From Aestuariicoccus sp032586235 (lineage in GTDB: Bacteria > Pseudomonadota > Alphaproteobacteria > Rhodobacterales > Rhodobacteraceae): a stretch of 64,000 nucleotides of DNA. Below are positions 44,996 to 54,015 of the stretch, one piece after another. The notes under the pieces are model-generated. The model worked only from the letters and a program-made list of their open reading frames with translations. It made no database searches and was not told the origin of the DNA. A program made the position numbers and the translations under genes. The DNA lies in assembly GCF_032586235.1 (NCBI RefSeq), contig NZ_JAWHTD010000013.1:42284-106283 (forward strand), read 5' to 3'. Position 1 is the first letter of the stretch, and every line of letters begins with the position of its first letter.

Positions 44996-45907
44996 ATGCG
45001 GCTGATATGCCCGAATTGCGGTGCGCAATATGAAGTGCCGGATCAGGTCATTCCCGACGGCGGGCGCGATGTGCAATGCTCGAACTGCGGTCACACGTGG
45101 TTTCAGGCGCATCCCGATGACGACACCGCCCTGGCCGAAGAGCTGAACCAGCCGCTGCCGCCCGAGGAATGGGAGCCCGAACCGGAGATTGAGCCCGAAC
45201 CGGAGATCGAACCCGAGCCTGAAATCGAGCCCGAACCGCAGCTTGAACCGGAACCCAGCGCCGAAGCGCCCCCGGCCCCGCAGCCGCGCGGGCTCGACCC
45301 GCAGGTCGCCGGGGTGCTGCGCGAAGAGGCCGAGCGCGAGGCGCGCAAACGCGCCGCCGAAGCGGATCAGCTGGAAAGCCAGCCCGATCTGGGTCTCGGC
45401 GAGCCCGACGAGGACGAGGCCGCCCGCCGCCAGCGCGAATCGCGCGAACGCATGGCGCGCATGCGCGGCGAACCGGTCGAGGACGACGGCCGCGCCGCCG
45501 CCGAGGCGGCTGCCGCAGCCAGCAACTCGCGCCGCGACCTGCTGCCCAATGTCGACGAGATCAACCAGACCCTGCGCGCCTCGAGCGAACGGCGCGAGGT
45601 CGAGACCCCGCAGGGCCGCGCCCCGGTCGAGGAAGAGCAAAGCGGCGGCTTCCGCCGGGGCTTCAGCCTTGTGATGGTGCTCGCGCTGATCGGCATCGCC
45701 GTCTACGTCTTTGCCCCGCAGATCGCCGAATGGGTCCCCGCGCTGGCCCCGATCCTGGAAAGCTATGTCGCCTGGGTCGATGGCCTGCGGCTCTGGCTCG
45801 ATGCGCAGGTGACCGGGCTCTTGACCGCGATGGACGGCATGAGTTCCGAGGCGACCGCACCGGCAGAGGCCCCCGCTCCCGCCCCCGAGGCAGAGGCCAC
45901 CGAATAG
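44996..45907 (+). CDS. Zinc-ribbon (MJ0042-type) membrane protein with EPEPEI repeats
   Basis: A 303-aa protein. The N-terminal zinc ribbon MRLICPNCGAQYEVPD...VQCSNCGHTW (two CxxC pairs) is followed by acidic repeats of the type EPEPEI (residues about 60-88), a charged arginine/glutamate region, one helix (FSLVMVLALIGIAVYVF, about residue 225-245) and a short periplasmic part ending in a proline/alanine/glutamate tail. Such proteins are common next to ftsE in Rhodobacteraceae; function unknown. Confidence 0.85.
   Translation: MRLICPNCGAQYEVPDQVIPDGGRDVQCSNCGHTWFQAHPDDDTALAEELNQPLPPEEWEPEPEIEPEPEIEPEPEIEPEPQLEPEPSAEAPPAPQPRGLDPQVAGVLREEAEREARKRAAEADQLESQPDLGLGEPDEDEAARRQRESRERMARMRGEPVEDDGRAAAEAAAAASNSRRDLLPNVDEINQTLRASSERREVETPQGRAPVEEEQSGGFRRGFSLVMVLALIGIAVYVFAPQIAEWVPALAPILESYVAWVDGLRLWLDAQVTGLLTAMDGMSSEATAPAEAPAPAPEAEATE
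45173..45262 (+). repeat. Tandem repeat encoding EPEPEI units
   Basis: About five degenerate copies of an 18-nt unit (GAGCCCGAACCGGAGATT type) inside the zinc-ribbon gene. Copy-number change would lengthen or shorten the acidic linker in frame. Confidence 0.75.
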
Positions 45908-46059
45908 ACCCCACGCGCCTGCAGCCAATCAGCCCCTGGCGGCCTGCGGCAAGCCCGGGCCAAGGCCAACAGAGGCCCCGCGCGAAACAAGCCGCTTATG
46001 CGGTGGACGCCGCCCCGCGCGGGTCTTAGTTTGGCGCTGTACCCGATAGACAGGCCCCC

Positions 46060-47811
46060 ATGACCGACAGCCCCGCATACCAGGTTCTTGCCCGCAAATA
46101 CCGCCCCGAGACCTTTGCCGACCTCGTCGGGCAGGACGCGATGGTGCGCACGCTCAAGAACGCCTTCCAGGCCGACCGCATCGCGCAGGCCTTCATCATG
46201 ACGGGCATTCGCGGCACCGGAAAAACCACCACCGCGCGGATCATCGCCAAGGGGATGAACTGCATCGGGCCGGATGGCGCGGGCGGGCCGACCACGGACC
46301 CCTGCGGCCAATGCGAACATTGCACCGCCATCATGGAGGGCCGCCACGTCGACGTGATGGAGATGGACGCCGCCAGCCGCACCGGCGTCGGCGACATCCG
46401 CGAGATCATCGATTCGGTGCATTACCGCGCTGCCTCGGCGCGCTACAAGATCTACATCATCGACGAGGTGCATATGCTCTCGACCAGCGCGTTCAACGCG
46501 CTGCTCAAGACGCTGGAAGAGCCGCCCGCGCATGTGAAGTTCATCTTCGCCACCACCGAGATCCGCAAGGTGCCGGTGACCGTCTTGTCGCGCTGCCAGC
46601 GTTTCGATCTGCGCCGAATCGAGCCCGAGGTGATGATCGCGCTTCTGCGCAAGATCGCCACGTCCGAGGGGGCCCAGATCACCGACGACGCGTTGGCGCT
46701 GATCACGCGGGCGGCCGAAGGCTCGGCCCGCGACGCCACCTCGCTGCTGGACCAGGCGATCAGCCACGGCGCCGGGGAAACCACCGCCGATCAGGTCCGC
46801 GCCATGCTGGGGCTGGCCGACCGGGGCCGGGTGATGGATCTGTTTGAGCTGATCATGCGCGGCGACGCGGCGGGCGCGCTGACCGAGCTGGGCGCGCAAT
46901 ATGCCGACGGGGCCGACCCGATGGCGGTGCTGCGCGATCTGGCCGAGCTCACCCATTGGGTGTCGGTGGTCAAGATCACCCCCGACGCCGCCGAGGACCC
47001 GACGATCTCGCCCGACGAACGCAACCGCGGCCAGGCGCTGGCCGATGCTTTGGGGATGCGGGCGCTGACGCGGATGTGGCAGATGCTGCTCAAGGCGCTC
47101 GAAGAGGTCAGCCAGGCCCCCAACGCCATGATGGCCGCCGAAATGGCGGTGATCCGGCTGACCCATGTGGCCGACCTGCCCTCGCCAGAGGAACTGGTGC
47201 GCAAACTGTCCTCCAGCGCTCCGCCGCCGCCCGGACCGGGGGGCGGCGCGTTGGCTCCGGGCGGCGCTGGCGCCACCTCTGCGCAGGGCGGTCCTGCGCC
47301 GGCGCATCGCGGTAACGGCGGCCACAGCGCGCAGGGTGCGGCCCCGGTGCGGGCGCTGGCCGCCGATCAGGCGCTGGCACGCTATCCCACCTTCGAACAT
47401 GTGGTCGAGCTCATTCGCGCCAATCGCGACGTCAAGCTGCTGGTCGAGGTCGAGACCGGTGTCAGGCTGGCCGCCTACCAGCCCGGCCGTATCGAATTCA
47501 CCCCTGCGGGCAATGCTCCCGGCGACCTGGCCCAACGCCTGGGCGGCGCGCTGCAACGCTGGACCGGCAACCGCTGGGCGGTGACGCTGGTCAACGGCTG
47601 CGAGACCGAGACGATCGCCGAGAAACGCGATGCCGCCGCACTGGCGCTCAAGGCCGAGGCCGCCGCCCATCCGCTGGTTCAGGCCGCGCTCGCCGCCTTC
47701 CCCAAGGCCGAGATCGCCGAGATCCGCACCCCCGAAGACGTCGCCAACGATGCCATGGCCGAAGCCCTGCCCGAGGTCGAGGACGAATGGGACCCCTTCG
47801 AGGAAGACTGA
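46060..47811 (+). CDS. dnaX: DNA polymerase III subunit gamma/tau
   Basis: Clamp-loader ATPase (583 aa). YQVLARKYRPETFADLVGQ is the family start; Walker A is GIRGTGKTT, the zinc finger uses cysteines in MNCIGPDG and CGQCEHC, and IIDEVHML is Walker B. The C-terminal tau region (about residues 400-583) has Gly/Pro-rich linker and polymerase-binding part. It is followed by ybaB and recR, a classic order. Confidence 0.96.
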   Translation: MTDSPAYQVLARKYRPETFADLVGQDAMVRTLKNAFQADRIAQAFIMTGIRGTGKTTTARIIAKGMNCIGPDGAGGPTTDPCGQCEHCTAIMEGRHVDVMEMDAASRTGVGDIREIIDSVHYRAASARYKIYIIDEVHMLSTSAFNALLKTLEEPPAHVKFIFATTEIRKVPVTVLSRCQRFDLRRIEPEVMIALLRKIATSEGAQITDDALALITRAAEGSARDATSLLDQAISHGAGETTADQVRAMLGLADRGRVMDLFELIMRGDAAGALTELGAQYADGADPMAVLRDLAELTHWVSVVKITPDAAEDPTISPDERNRGQALADALGMRALTRMWQMLLKALEEVSQAPNAMMAAEMAVIRLTHVADLPSPEELVRKLSSSAPPPPGPGGGALAPGGAGATSAQGGPAPAHRGNGGHSAQGAAPVRALAADQALARYPTFEHVVELIRANRDVKLLVEVETGVRLAAYQPGRIEFTPAGNAPGDLAQRLGGALQRWTGNRWAVTLVNGCETETIAEKRDAAALALKAEAAAHPLVQAALAAFPKAEIAEIRTPEDVANDAMAEALPEVEDEWDPFEED

Positions 47812-47955
47812 CCCCGGCGCGCTGAACGCCGGCCACCCACCCCCGCCGGGCGCAGGCCAACACCTGCCACTTGTCCACGGCCCGCGTCGCTGCGATAAAC
47901 CCGCCATACCCCAAGGGGCCGCGCGGGTCGGCCCTCAGAGCCAGGAGAGACAGAG

Positions 47956-48300
47956 ATGCTCAAAGGATTAGGCGGCCTTGGCGACATGGCCAAGATGATG
48001 AAAGCCGCGCAGGACATGCAGAGCAAGATGGCGCAGCTGCAGGAAGACCTCAATTCCATGACCGTCACCGGCGAATCCGGGGCCGGGCTGGTCAAGGCCA
48101 CCGCCACCGCCAAGGGCGAGCTCAAGGCGCTCGACATCGACCCCTCGATCTTCAACGGCGACGACAAGGAAGTGGTCGAGGACCTGATCCTTGCCGCCAT
48201 CAAGGACGCCCAGGCCAAGGCCACCGAGAAAGAGCGCTCGGAAATGCAGAAGATGACCGAGGCGCTGGGGCTGCCCGCGGATATGAAACTGCCGTTCTGA
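47956..48300 (+). CDS. ybaB: YbaB/EbfC nucleoid-associated protein
   Basis: A 114-aa DNA-binding protein. MLKGLGGLGDMAKMMKAAQDMQSKMAQ is the typical N-terminal helix and the rest has the fold of the family. Encoded between dnaX and recR as in most proteobacteria. Confidence 0.94.
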   Translation: MLKGLGGLGDMAKMMKAAQDMQSKMAQLQEDLNSMTVTGESGAGLVKATATAKGELKALDIDPSIFNGDDKEVVEDLILAAIKDAQAKATEKERSEMQKMTEALGLPADMKLPF

Positions 48301-48330
48301 CCGGCCCCGCCCGGCAAGCTGGACATCGCG

Positions 48331-48924
48331 ATGCCCGACCGCAGCGACATCGAGACCCTGATCGACCTGATGGCCCGGATGCCGGGCCTCGGGCCGCGTT
48401 CGGCGCGGCGCGCGGTGCTGCACCTGATCCGGAAGCGCGCGCTTTTGCTGACGCCGCTGGCGGATATGATGCAGACCGTCGCCGCCACCGCCCGCGAATG
48501 CCTCAACTGCGGCAATATCGGCACCTCGGACATCTGCCCGATCTGCGAGAACAACGCCCGCGCCAACGGTCTGATCTGCGTTGTCGAGGATGTGGCCGAC
48601 CTTTGGGCGATGGAACGCTCGGGCGTTTTCAAGGGCCGCTACCATGTGCTGGGCGGCACCCTGTCGGCGCTCGACGCCGTCGGCCCCGAGGATCTGCGCA
48701 TCCCGCAGCTTGTCACCCGCATCGAGAGCGAAGAGATCACCGAGGTGATCCTGGCGCTCAACGCCACCATCGACGGCCAGACCACCGCACACTACATCGC
48801 CGACCAGCTCGAAGGCCGGGTGACGCTGACCTCGCTGGCGCAGGGCGTGCCCATCGGCGGCGAGCTGGATTACCTCGACGACGGCACCATCACCGCCGCC
48901 CTGAACGCCCGCAAGCCGGTCTGA
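48331..48924 (+). CDS. recR: Recombination protein RecR
   Basis: Repair protein (197 aa). A helix-hairpin-helix near residues 15-35 (RMPGLGPRSARRAVLHLI), a zinc finger CLNCGNIGTSDICPIC and a Toprim domain with VVEDVADLWAMERSG are present. Acts with RecFO at gaps. Confidence 0.96.
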   Translation: MPDRSDIETLIDLMARMPGLGPRSARRAVLHLIRKRALLLTPLADMMQTVAATARECLNCGNIGTSDICPICENNARANGLICVVEDVADLWAMERSGVFKGRYHVLGGTLSALDAVGPEDLRIPQLVTRIESEEITEVILALNATIDGQTTAHYIADQLEGRVTLTSLAQGVPIGGELDYLDDGTITAALNARKPV

Positions 48925-49000
48925 GCGGGCGGCGGTCCGTCCGCACGCAGTTCCGCGCCCACGGTTTGACGTTGCCCCATACAACGGCCAGACTGCGCGC

Positions 49001-50068
49001 ATGACGAAAACACCTGCCCCGCGCCCCGCCTTCATGTCCGGATACACCCCCGCCCCCGACCGCTACGACCGCATGGTCTATCGCCGCTGCGGCCGGTCGG
49101 GCCTGAAACTGCCCGCCATCAGCCTTGGGCTCTGGCACAATTTCGGCGAGGACACGGCCCATGACGTCAAACGCCAGATGTGCCGGACGGCCTTCGATCT
49201 GGGCATCACCCATTTCGATCTGGCGAACAATTACGGCCCGCCCGCCGGGTCGGCGGAAACCGCCTTTGGCGAGATCCTGCGCAACGATTTCGCCGGGCTC
49301 AGGGACGAGCTGATCGTCTCGAACAAGGCCGGCTACGACATGTGGCCCGGCCCCTACGGCGAGTGGGGCAGCCGCAAGTACCTGATCGCCTCCTGTGATC
49401 AGTCGCTTGAACGCTGCGGGCTCGACTATTTCGACATCTTCTATTCGCACCGGTTCGACCCCGAAACCCCGCTCGAGGAAACCATGGGCGCGCTCGATCA
49501 CATCGTGCGCTCAGGTCGCGCGCTGTACGTCGGTATTTCCAGCTACAATTCGCAGCGCACGCGTGAGGCCGTGGCGATCCTGAAGGAACTGGGCACGCCC
49601 TGCCTGATCCACCAGCCGTCCTACAATCTGCTGAACCGCTGGGTGGAGACCGATGGCCTGCTCGATACGCTGGACGATCTGGGCGTCGGTTCCATCGCCT
49701 TCACCCCGCTGGCGCAGGGCATCCTGACCAAGAAATACCTGGGCGGCGTACCCGAAGGCAGCCGCGCCGCGCAGGACAAATCCCTTAGCCCCGAGATGCT
49801 GACCGACAGCGCGCTGGCCTCGGTCAGGGCGCTGAACGACATCGCGGAAGCGCGCGGGCAGACGCTGGCGCAGATGGCCCTGGCCTGGGTGCTGCGCGGC
49901 GGGCGTGTGACCTCGGCGCTGATCGGCGCGTCGAAGCCCAGCCAGATCGAGGATTGCGCGGGCGCGGTGGCCAACCTCGATTTCACCGAGGACGAGCTGG
50001 CCGAAATCGAACGCCACGCCAGCGAGGAGGATATCAACCTCTGGGCGCGGTCGTCCGAGATGGAATAG
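49001..50068 (+). CDS. Aldo/keto reductase (YghZ/L-glyceraldehyde 3-phosphate reductase type)
   Basis: NADPH-dependent aldo/keto reductase (355 aa). MVYRRCGRSGLKLPAISLGLW and FDLANNYGPPAGSAE are close to YghZ; the catalytic Asp-Tyr (DLANNYG) and SNKAGYDMWPGPYGEWGSRKYL (Lys) are present. YghZ reduces L-glyceraldehyde 3-phosphate and methylglyoxal. A second Met lies 33 nt downstream (MSGYTPAP) and could be the true start. Confidence 0.9.
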   Translation: MTKTPAPRPAFMSGYTPAPDRYDRMVYRRCGRSGLKLPAISLGLWHNFGEDTAHDVKRQMCRTAFDLGITHFDLANNYGPPAGSAETAFGEILRNDFAGLRDELIVSNKAGYDMWPGPYGEWGSRKYLIASCDQSLERCGLDYFDIFYSHRFDPETPLEETMGALDHIVRSGRALYVGISSYNSQRTREAVAILKELGTPCLIHQPSYNLLNRWVETDGLLDTLDDLGVGSIAFTPLAQGILTKKYLGGVPEGSRAAQDKSLSPEMLTDSALASVRALNDIAEARGQTLAQMALAWVLRGGRVTSALIGASKPSQIEDCAGAVANLDFTEDELAEIERHASEEDINLWARSSEME

Positions 50069-50185
50069 GCCGTGCGACGCCACGCTGCACGACACGACGG
50101 GAAGACGCCGAAGCCGCCGCTGTCAGGCCACGACGCCGGGTCCGTCGCCGCGTGTCCGAGCTTTGGGCGGTCGAACCGTTCCCAC

Positions 50186-50218
50186 AAGAAAAAACCCCCG
50201 CCGAAAGGGCGGGGGCTT
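50186..50218 (-). terminator. Rho-independent terminator after trcR
   Basis: On the minus strand a stem CCCCCGCC / GGCGGGGG with a 5-nt loop is followed by a T-run of six. Placed 20 nt beyond the trcR stop. Confidence 0.9.
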
Positions 50219-50238
50219 GGGCTTTCAGGGCGCGAGGA

Positions 50239-51012
50239 TCAGCGGCGCGGATCGTCGCTGTCGTCGTCCTCGTCGTCGTCATCGCCGCTGTCGGGCAGGT
50301 TGAAGAAGCTGTCGGCGTCGGCGAAGTCGCTGTCGGTGCGGGTGTCTTCCTCGTCCTCTTCGCGCGGGTCGGAGAGGCTGAAGGTTTCCAGCCCCTCGAT
50401 GGCGGTCGGCAGGCGCGGCTCGGGCTCCATCTCGAGGCTCTGCTCGGTCGAGACCAGCTTGCGGCGCTCGTCGTCCGACATCAGCGAATCCGCTTTCTTG
50501 GCGGCCTTGGCGACGGCGGCGTCCAGTTCGGACTGACGGCAGAGGCCAAGCGCCACCGGGTCGATCGGCTGGATGTTGGAGATGTTCCAATGCGTGCGCT
50601 CGCGGATCGACTGGATCGTCGGCTTGGTGGTGCCCACCAGTTTGCCGATCTGGCCGTCGGTCAGTTCGGGGTGAAACTTGACCAGCCAGAGGATCGCGGC
50701 GGGGCGGTCCTGACGCTTGGACAGCGGCGTGTAACGCGGCCCGCGACGCTTGTCCTCGTCATGGGCGGCCGGGTTGAACTTGAGCTTCATCTTGTAGGCC
50801 GGGTCGTTTTCGGCCTTGTCGATCTCGGACTGGTCCAGCTGGTTGTTGCCGATCGGGTCAAAGCCCTTGACCCCGGTGGCCACGTCGCCGTCGGCAATGC
50901 CCTGCACCTCGAGCTCGTGCATGCCGGTGAAATCGGCGATCTGCTTGAAGGTCAGCGTGGTGTTGTCGACCAGCCAGACGGCAGTCGCCTTGGGGTGCAG
51001 CAGTTTGGCCAT
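50239..51012 (-). CDS. trcR: Cell-cycle regulator TrcR (DUF1013)
   Basis: A 257-aa member of the alphaproteobacterial DUF1013 family. The conserved N-terminus MAKLLHPKATAVWLVDNTTL and the helix-turn-helix-like block HPELTDGQIGKLVGTTKPTI are clear, and the last 45 residues are highly acidic (DDDDEDDDSDD), a feature of the family's RNA polymerase-associated members. Known to coordinate cell-cycle transcription in Alphaproteobacteria, as I recall; details for this species are inferred. Confidence 0.9.
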   Translation of the reverse strand: MAKLLHPKATAVWLVDNTTLTFKQIADFTGMHELEVQGIADGDVATGVKGFDPIGNNQLDQSEIDKAENDPAYKMKLKFNPAAHDEDKRRGPRYTPLSKRQDRPAAILWLVKFHPELTDGQIGKLVGTTKPTIQSIRERTHWNISNIQPIDPVALGLCRQSELDAAVAKAAKKADSLMSDDERRKLVSTEQSLEMEPEPRLPTAIEGLETFSLSDPREEDEEDTRTDSDFADADSFFNLPDSGDDDDEDDDSDDPRR

Positions 51013-51152
51013 GTCTCGTCTCCTTACTACATGTCTGCCCCGCTGCCTGAACCGGGGGGCCCAGGAGGTCCAGGATCAGGTCCGGGACGGGTTACCGTTG
51101 TCGGGGAACTTGCGCGCTATATAGTGACCCGGCGGCAAAGAGGAAAGAGAAA

Positions 51153-51776
51153 ATGCGCTGGCTTCTGATCCTGTTTCTGAGCGCGGGTCTGGCGCGGGCC
51201 GAGGGCGAGGCCGCGGGCGACTTCGATTACTATGTGCTGTCGCTGTCGTGGTCGCCGACCTGGTGCGCGCTGGAGGGCGATGCGCGCCGGTCGCCGCAAT
51301 GCGACGCCGATCACGGCTGGATCCTGCACGGGCTCTGGCCGCAGTACCATCAGGGCTGGCCGTCCTATTGCCGCACGGGCCAACGCCCGCCGCCCCGGTC
51401 GATGACCGCCGCCATGGCCGATATCATGGGCACCGCGGGCCTGGCCTGGCATCAGTGGAAAAAGCACGGCAGCTGTTCGGGTCTGTCGGCGTCGGCTTAT
51501 TTCGAGGCCGCCCGCGCCGCCTATGAGGCCGTCAACCGCCCGGCGCTGCTGCGCAAGCTGACAGAGCCGGTGCGCCTGCCCGCCCGCGTCGTCGAAGAGG
51601 CCTTTCTGAAGGCCAACCCCGAGTGGGAGCCGGACATGCTGACGATCACCTGCAAGGCGGGCCGCATCCAGGAGGCACGGCTCTGCCTTTTGCGTGACCT
51701 GACCCCGGTGCCCTGCGGGCAGGACGTGGTGCGCGACTGCACGATGCGCGACGCGTTGCTGGATCCGGTGCGCTGA
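51153..51776 (+). CDS. RNase T2 family ribonuclease
   Basis: Secreted ribonuclease (207 aa). Signal peptide MRWLLILFLSAGLARA; catalytic motif I WILHGLWPQY and motif II HQWKKHGSCSG carry the two histidines and lysine; several cysteines could form disulfides. AAAGAGGAAAGAG before the ATG is the ribosome binding site. Located between trcR and the prpE promoter region. Confidence 0.92.
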   Translation: MRWLLILFLSAGLARAEGEAAGDFDYYVLSLSWSPTWCALEGDARRSPQCDADHGWILHGLWPQYHQGWPSYCRTGQRPPPRSMTAAMADIMGTAGLAWHQWKKHGSCSGLSASAYFEAARAAYEAVNRPALLRKLTEPVRLPARVVEEAFLKANPEWEPDMLTITCKAGRIQEARLCLLRDLTPVPCGQDVVRDCTMRDALLDPVR

Positions 51777-51851
51777 AACACGGGGGCCCTGCCCCTGTGG
51801 CGGCCCCGAGGTGCCGCGCAGGCTGAGTCGCCTCGGTTTGCAACGTGGGCC

Positions 51852-51959
51852 TTTGCGACTTTGCAAAACCGTCCGAAATTTGCCGATCAGGCGCAAACTG
51901 CGGGGTGTTTGCAAAAATTTGCAGGTGGACTCCCGGAAATCTGCAAATCTCTTTGCGCC
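51852..51959. promoter_or_regulatory. Cluster of TTTGC half-sites upstream of prpE
   Basis: In 108 nt there are repeated TTTGC units: 51852, TTTGCAAA at 51860-51867, 51879, TTTGCAAA (51908) with a second TTTGCAGG (51918), and TCTGCAAA-N4-TTTGCGCC at 51940-51959. Short-chain fatty acyl-CoA regulators (ScfR/PccR/RamB) recognise TTTGCAAA-type sites, as I recall, so this is a credible propionyl-CoA-responsive operator. The regulator gene is not in the window. Confidence 0.65.
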
Positions 51960-52044
51960 AATCTGCCACGCCCGGGACCAAGGCGCTTGCCCGACGGCCC
52001 ATCCCTTCTGTAACGCTTTTTCAAGACGTCAGGAGGAGGAACCC

Positions 52045-53937
52045 ATGTCGTACAATGCCGTTTATTCCAGCTGGAAAGCCGATCCCGAGGGCTTTTGGAT
52101 GGCACAGGCCGAGGCCATCGACTGGGACCGCGCCCCCACCAGCGCGCTGACCGAAAAGGGCAACGGCCTTTACGAATGGTTCGCGGACGGGCTGACCAAC
52201 ACCTGCTGGAACGCCGTCGACCGCCATGTCGAGGGCGGGCGCGGCGATCAGCTGGCCGTCATCCACGACAGCCCGATCACCGGCACCATCCACAAGATCA
52301 CCTATTCCGAGCTGCGCGACCGCGTGGCCAGCCTTGCAGGCGCCTTGCGCGCCAGGGGGATCGAAAAAGGCGACCGGGTCATAATCTACATGCCGATGGT
52401 TCCAGAGGCGCTCGAGGCGATGCTGGCCTGCGCCCGCCTGGGCGCGATCCATTCGGTGGTATTCGGCGGGTTTGCCAGCAACGAACTGGCGGTGCGCATC
52501 GACGACGCGCAGCCCAAGGCGATCATCGCGGCGAGCTGCGGGTTGGAGCCGGGCCGCGTGGTGCATTACAAGCCGCTGGTCGACGGCGCCATCGAAATGG
52601 CCAGGCACAAGCCCGAGTTCACCGTGATTTTCCAGCGCGAACAAGAGGTCGCGGCGCTGAAGGACGGCTACGATTTCGACTGGCACGGGTTTCAGGCCGG
52701 CGTCGCCCCCGCCGATTGCGTCCCCGTCGAGGGCAATCATCCGGCCTATATCCTTTATACATCCGGCACCACCGGCCAGCCCAAGGGCGTGGTCCGGCAC
52801 ACCGGCGGGCACCTGGTGGCGCTGAACTGGACGATGAAGAACATCTACAACGTCAATCCGGGAGAGGTGTTCTGGGCGGCGTCGGATGTGGGCTGGGTCG
52901 TGGGCCACAGCTATATCTGCTACGGGCCCCTGATCCATGGCAACACCACCATCGTCTTCGAGGGCAAGCCCATCGGCACGCCCGACGCGGGCACCTTCTG
53001 GCGGGTGATCGAGGAGCACGGGGTCAAGAGCTTCTTCACCGCGCCCACCGCCTTCCGCGCGGTCAAGCGCGAGGACCCCAAGGGCGAATTCGTCGCGAAA
53101 TACGACATCAGCGGGCTCAGGGCGATCTACCTGGCGGGGGAACGCGCGGATCCCGACACGATCGAATGGGCGCAGAAGGTGACCGGCAAGCCGATCTACG
53201 ACCATTGGTGGCAGACCGAAACCGGCTGGACCATCGCCGGGATGCCCGCGGGGATCGAGGCGCTGCCGGTCAAGATCGGCTCGCCTTCGGTGCCGATGCC
53301 GGGCTACGACGTGCAGATCCTCGACGAGGCCGGCCATCCGATGAAAGCGGGCGAGCTCGGGGCCATCGCGGTCAAGCTGCCGCTGCCTCCGGGCACGCTG
53401 CCGACGCTCTGGAACGCCGAGGACCGGTTCCGCAAATCCTACCTCACCACCTTTCCCGGGTATTACGAGACCGGCGACGCGGGCATGATCGACGAGGATG
53501 CCTATCTCTACATCATGGCGCGCACCGACGACGTGATCAACGTGGCCGGGCACCGGCTGTCGACCGGCGGGATGGAAGAGGTGCTGGCCGCGCATCCGGA
53601 CGTGGCGGAATGCGCGGTGATCGGGGTCACGGACGAGCTCAAGGGTCAGCTGCCGATGGGTTTCGTCTGCCTGACCACGGGCGTGAACCGGCCGCATGAC
53701 GAGATCGCGCGCGAATGCGTGAAGCTGGTGCGCGACCGGATCGGCCCGGTCGCGGCGTTCAAGCTTTGCACGGTGGTTGACCGCTTGCCCAAGACGCGCT
53801 CGGGCAAGATCCTGCGCGCCACCATGGTCAAGATCGCGGATGGAGAGGACTTCAAGTTGCCCGCGACCATCGACGACCCGGCCATCCTGGACGAGATCCG
53901 CGAGGCGCTGCAGGGGCTCGGCTACGCCAAGGGCTAG
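52045..53937 (+). CDS. prpE: Propionyl-CoA synthetase
   Basis: AMP-forming acyl-CoA ligase (630 aa) activating propionate. The N-terminal ACAS-type helix (MSYNAVYSSWKADPEGFW) and the AMP motif YTSGTTGQPKGVVRH are clear; WWQTETGW distinguishes PrpE-type enzymes; KTRSGKILRATM carries the regulatory acetylated lysine. The ATG at 52045 has AGGAGGAGGAA upstream. Product enters the propionyl-CoA to succinyl-CoA route of the ethylmalonyl-CoA pathway. Confidence 0.96.
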   Translation: MSYNAVYSSWKADPEGFWMAQAEAIDWDRAPTSALTEKGNGLYEWFADGLTNTCWNAVDRHVEGGRGDQLAVIHDSPITGTIHKITYSELRDRVASLAGALRARGIEKGDRVIIYMPMVPEALEAMLACARLGAIHSVVFGGFASNELAVRIDDAQPKAIIAASCGLEPGRVVHYKPLVDGAIEMARHKPEFTVIFQREQEVAALKDGYDFDWHGFQAGVAPADCVPVEGNHPAYILYTSGTTGQPKGVVRHTGGHLVALNWTMKNIYNVNPGEVFWAASDVGWVVGHSYICYGPLIHGNTTIVFEGKPIGTPDAGTFWRVIEEHGVKSFFTAPTAFRAVKREDPKGEFVAKYDISGLRAIYLAGERADPDTIEWAQKVTGKPIYDHWWQTETGWTIAGMPAGIEALPVKIGSPSVPMPGYDVQILDEAGHPMKAGELGAIAVKLPLPPGTLPTLWNAEDRFRKSYLTTFPGYYETGDAGMIDEDAYLYIMARTDDVINVAGHRLSTGGMEEVLAAHPDVAECAVIGVTDELKGQLPMGFVCLTTGVNRPHDEIARECVKLVRDRIGPVAAFKLCTVVDRLPKTRSGKILRATMVKIADGEDFKLPATIDDPAILDEIREALQGLGYAKG

Positions 53938-53941
53938 GCAC

Positions 53942-53988
53942 CCGTTTTCTTTCAAAGAAAACGGTCCGGAATTTTTCAAAAATTCCGG
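53942..53988. terminator. Twin hairpins between convergent prpE and nadK
   Basis: Two perfect 11-bp stem hairpins in a row: CCGTTTTCTTT-C-AAAGAAAACGG (53942-53964) and CCGGAATTTTT-C-AAAAATTCCGG (53966-53988). As A/T-rich stems with G/C tips they can serve as terminators in both directions. Confidence 0.75.
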
Positions 53989-54015
53989 CACCGGTGGCGG
54001 TCCGCGCGCGCTTTG

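Noticed and set aside
45908..46059. Signal recognition particle RNA in front of dnaX
   Set aside because: I looked for the conserved GGAAGCAGC-type apical loop on both strands and did not see it.
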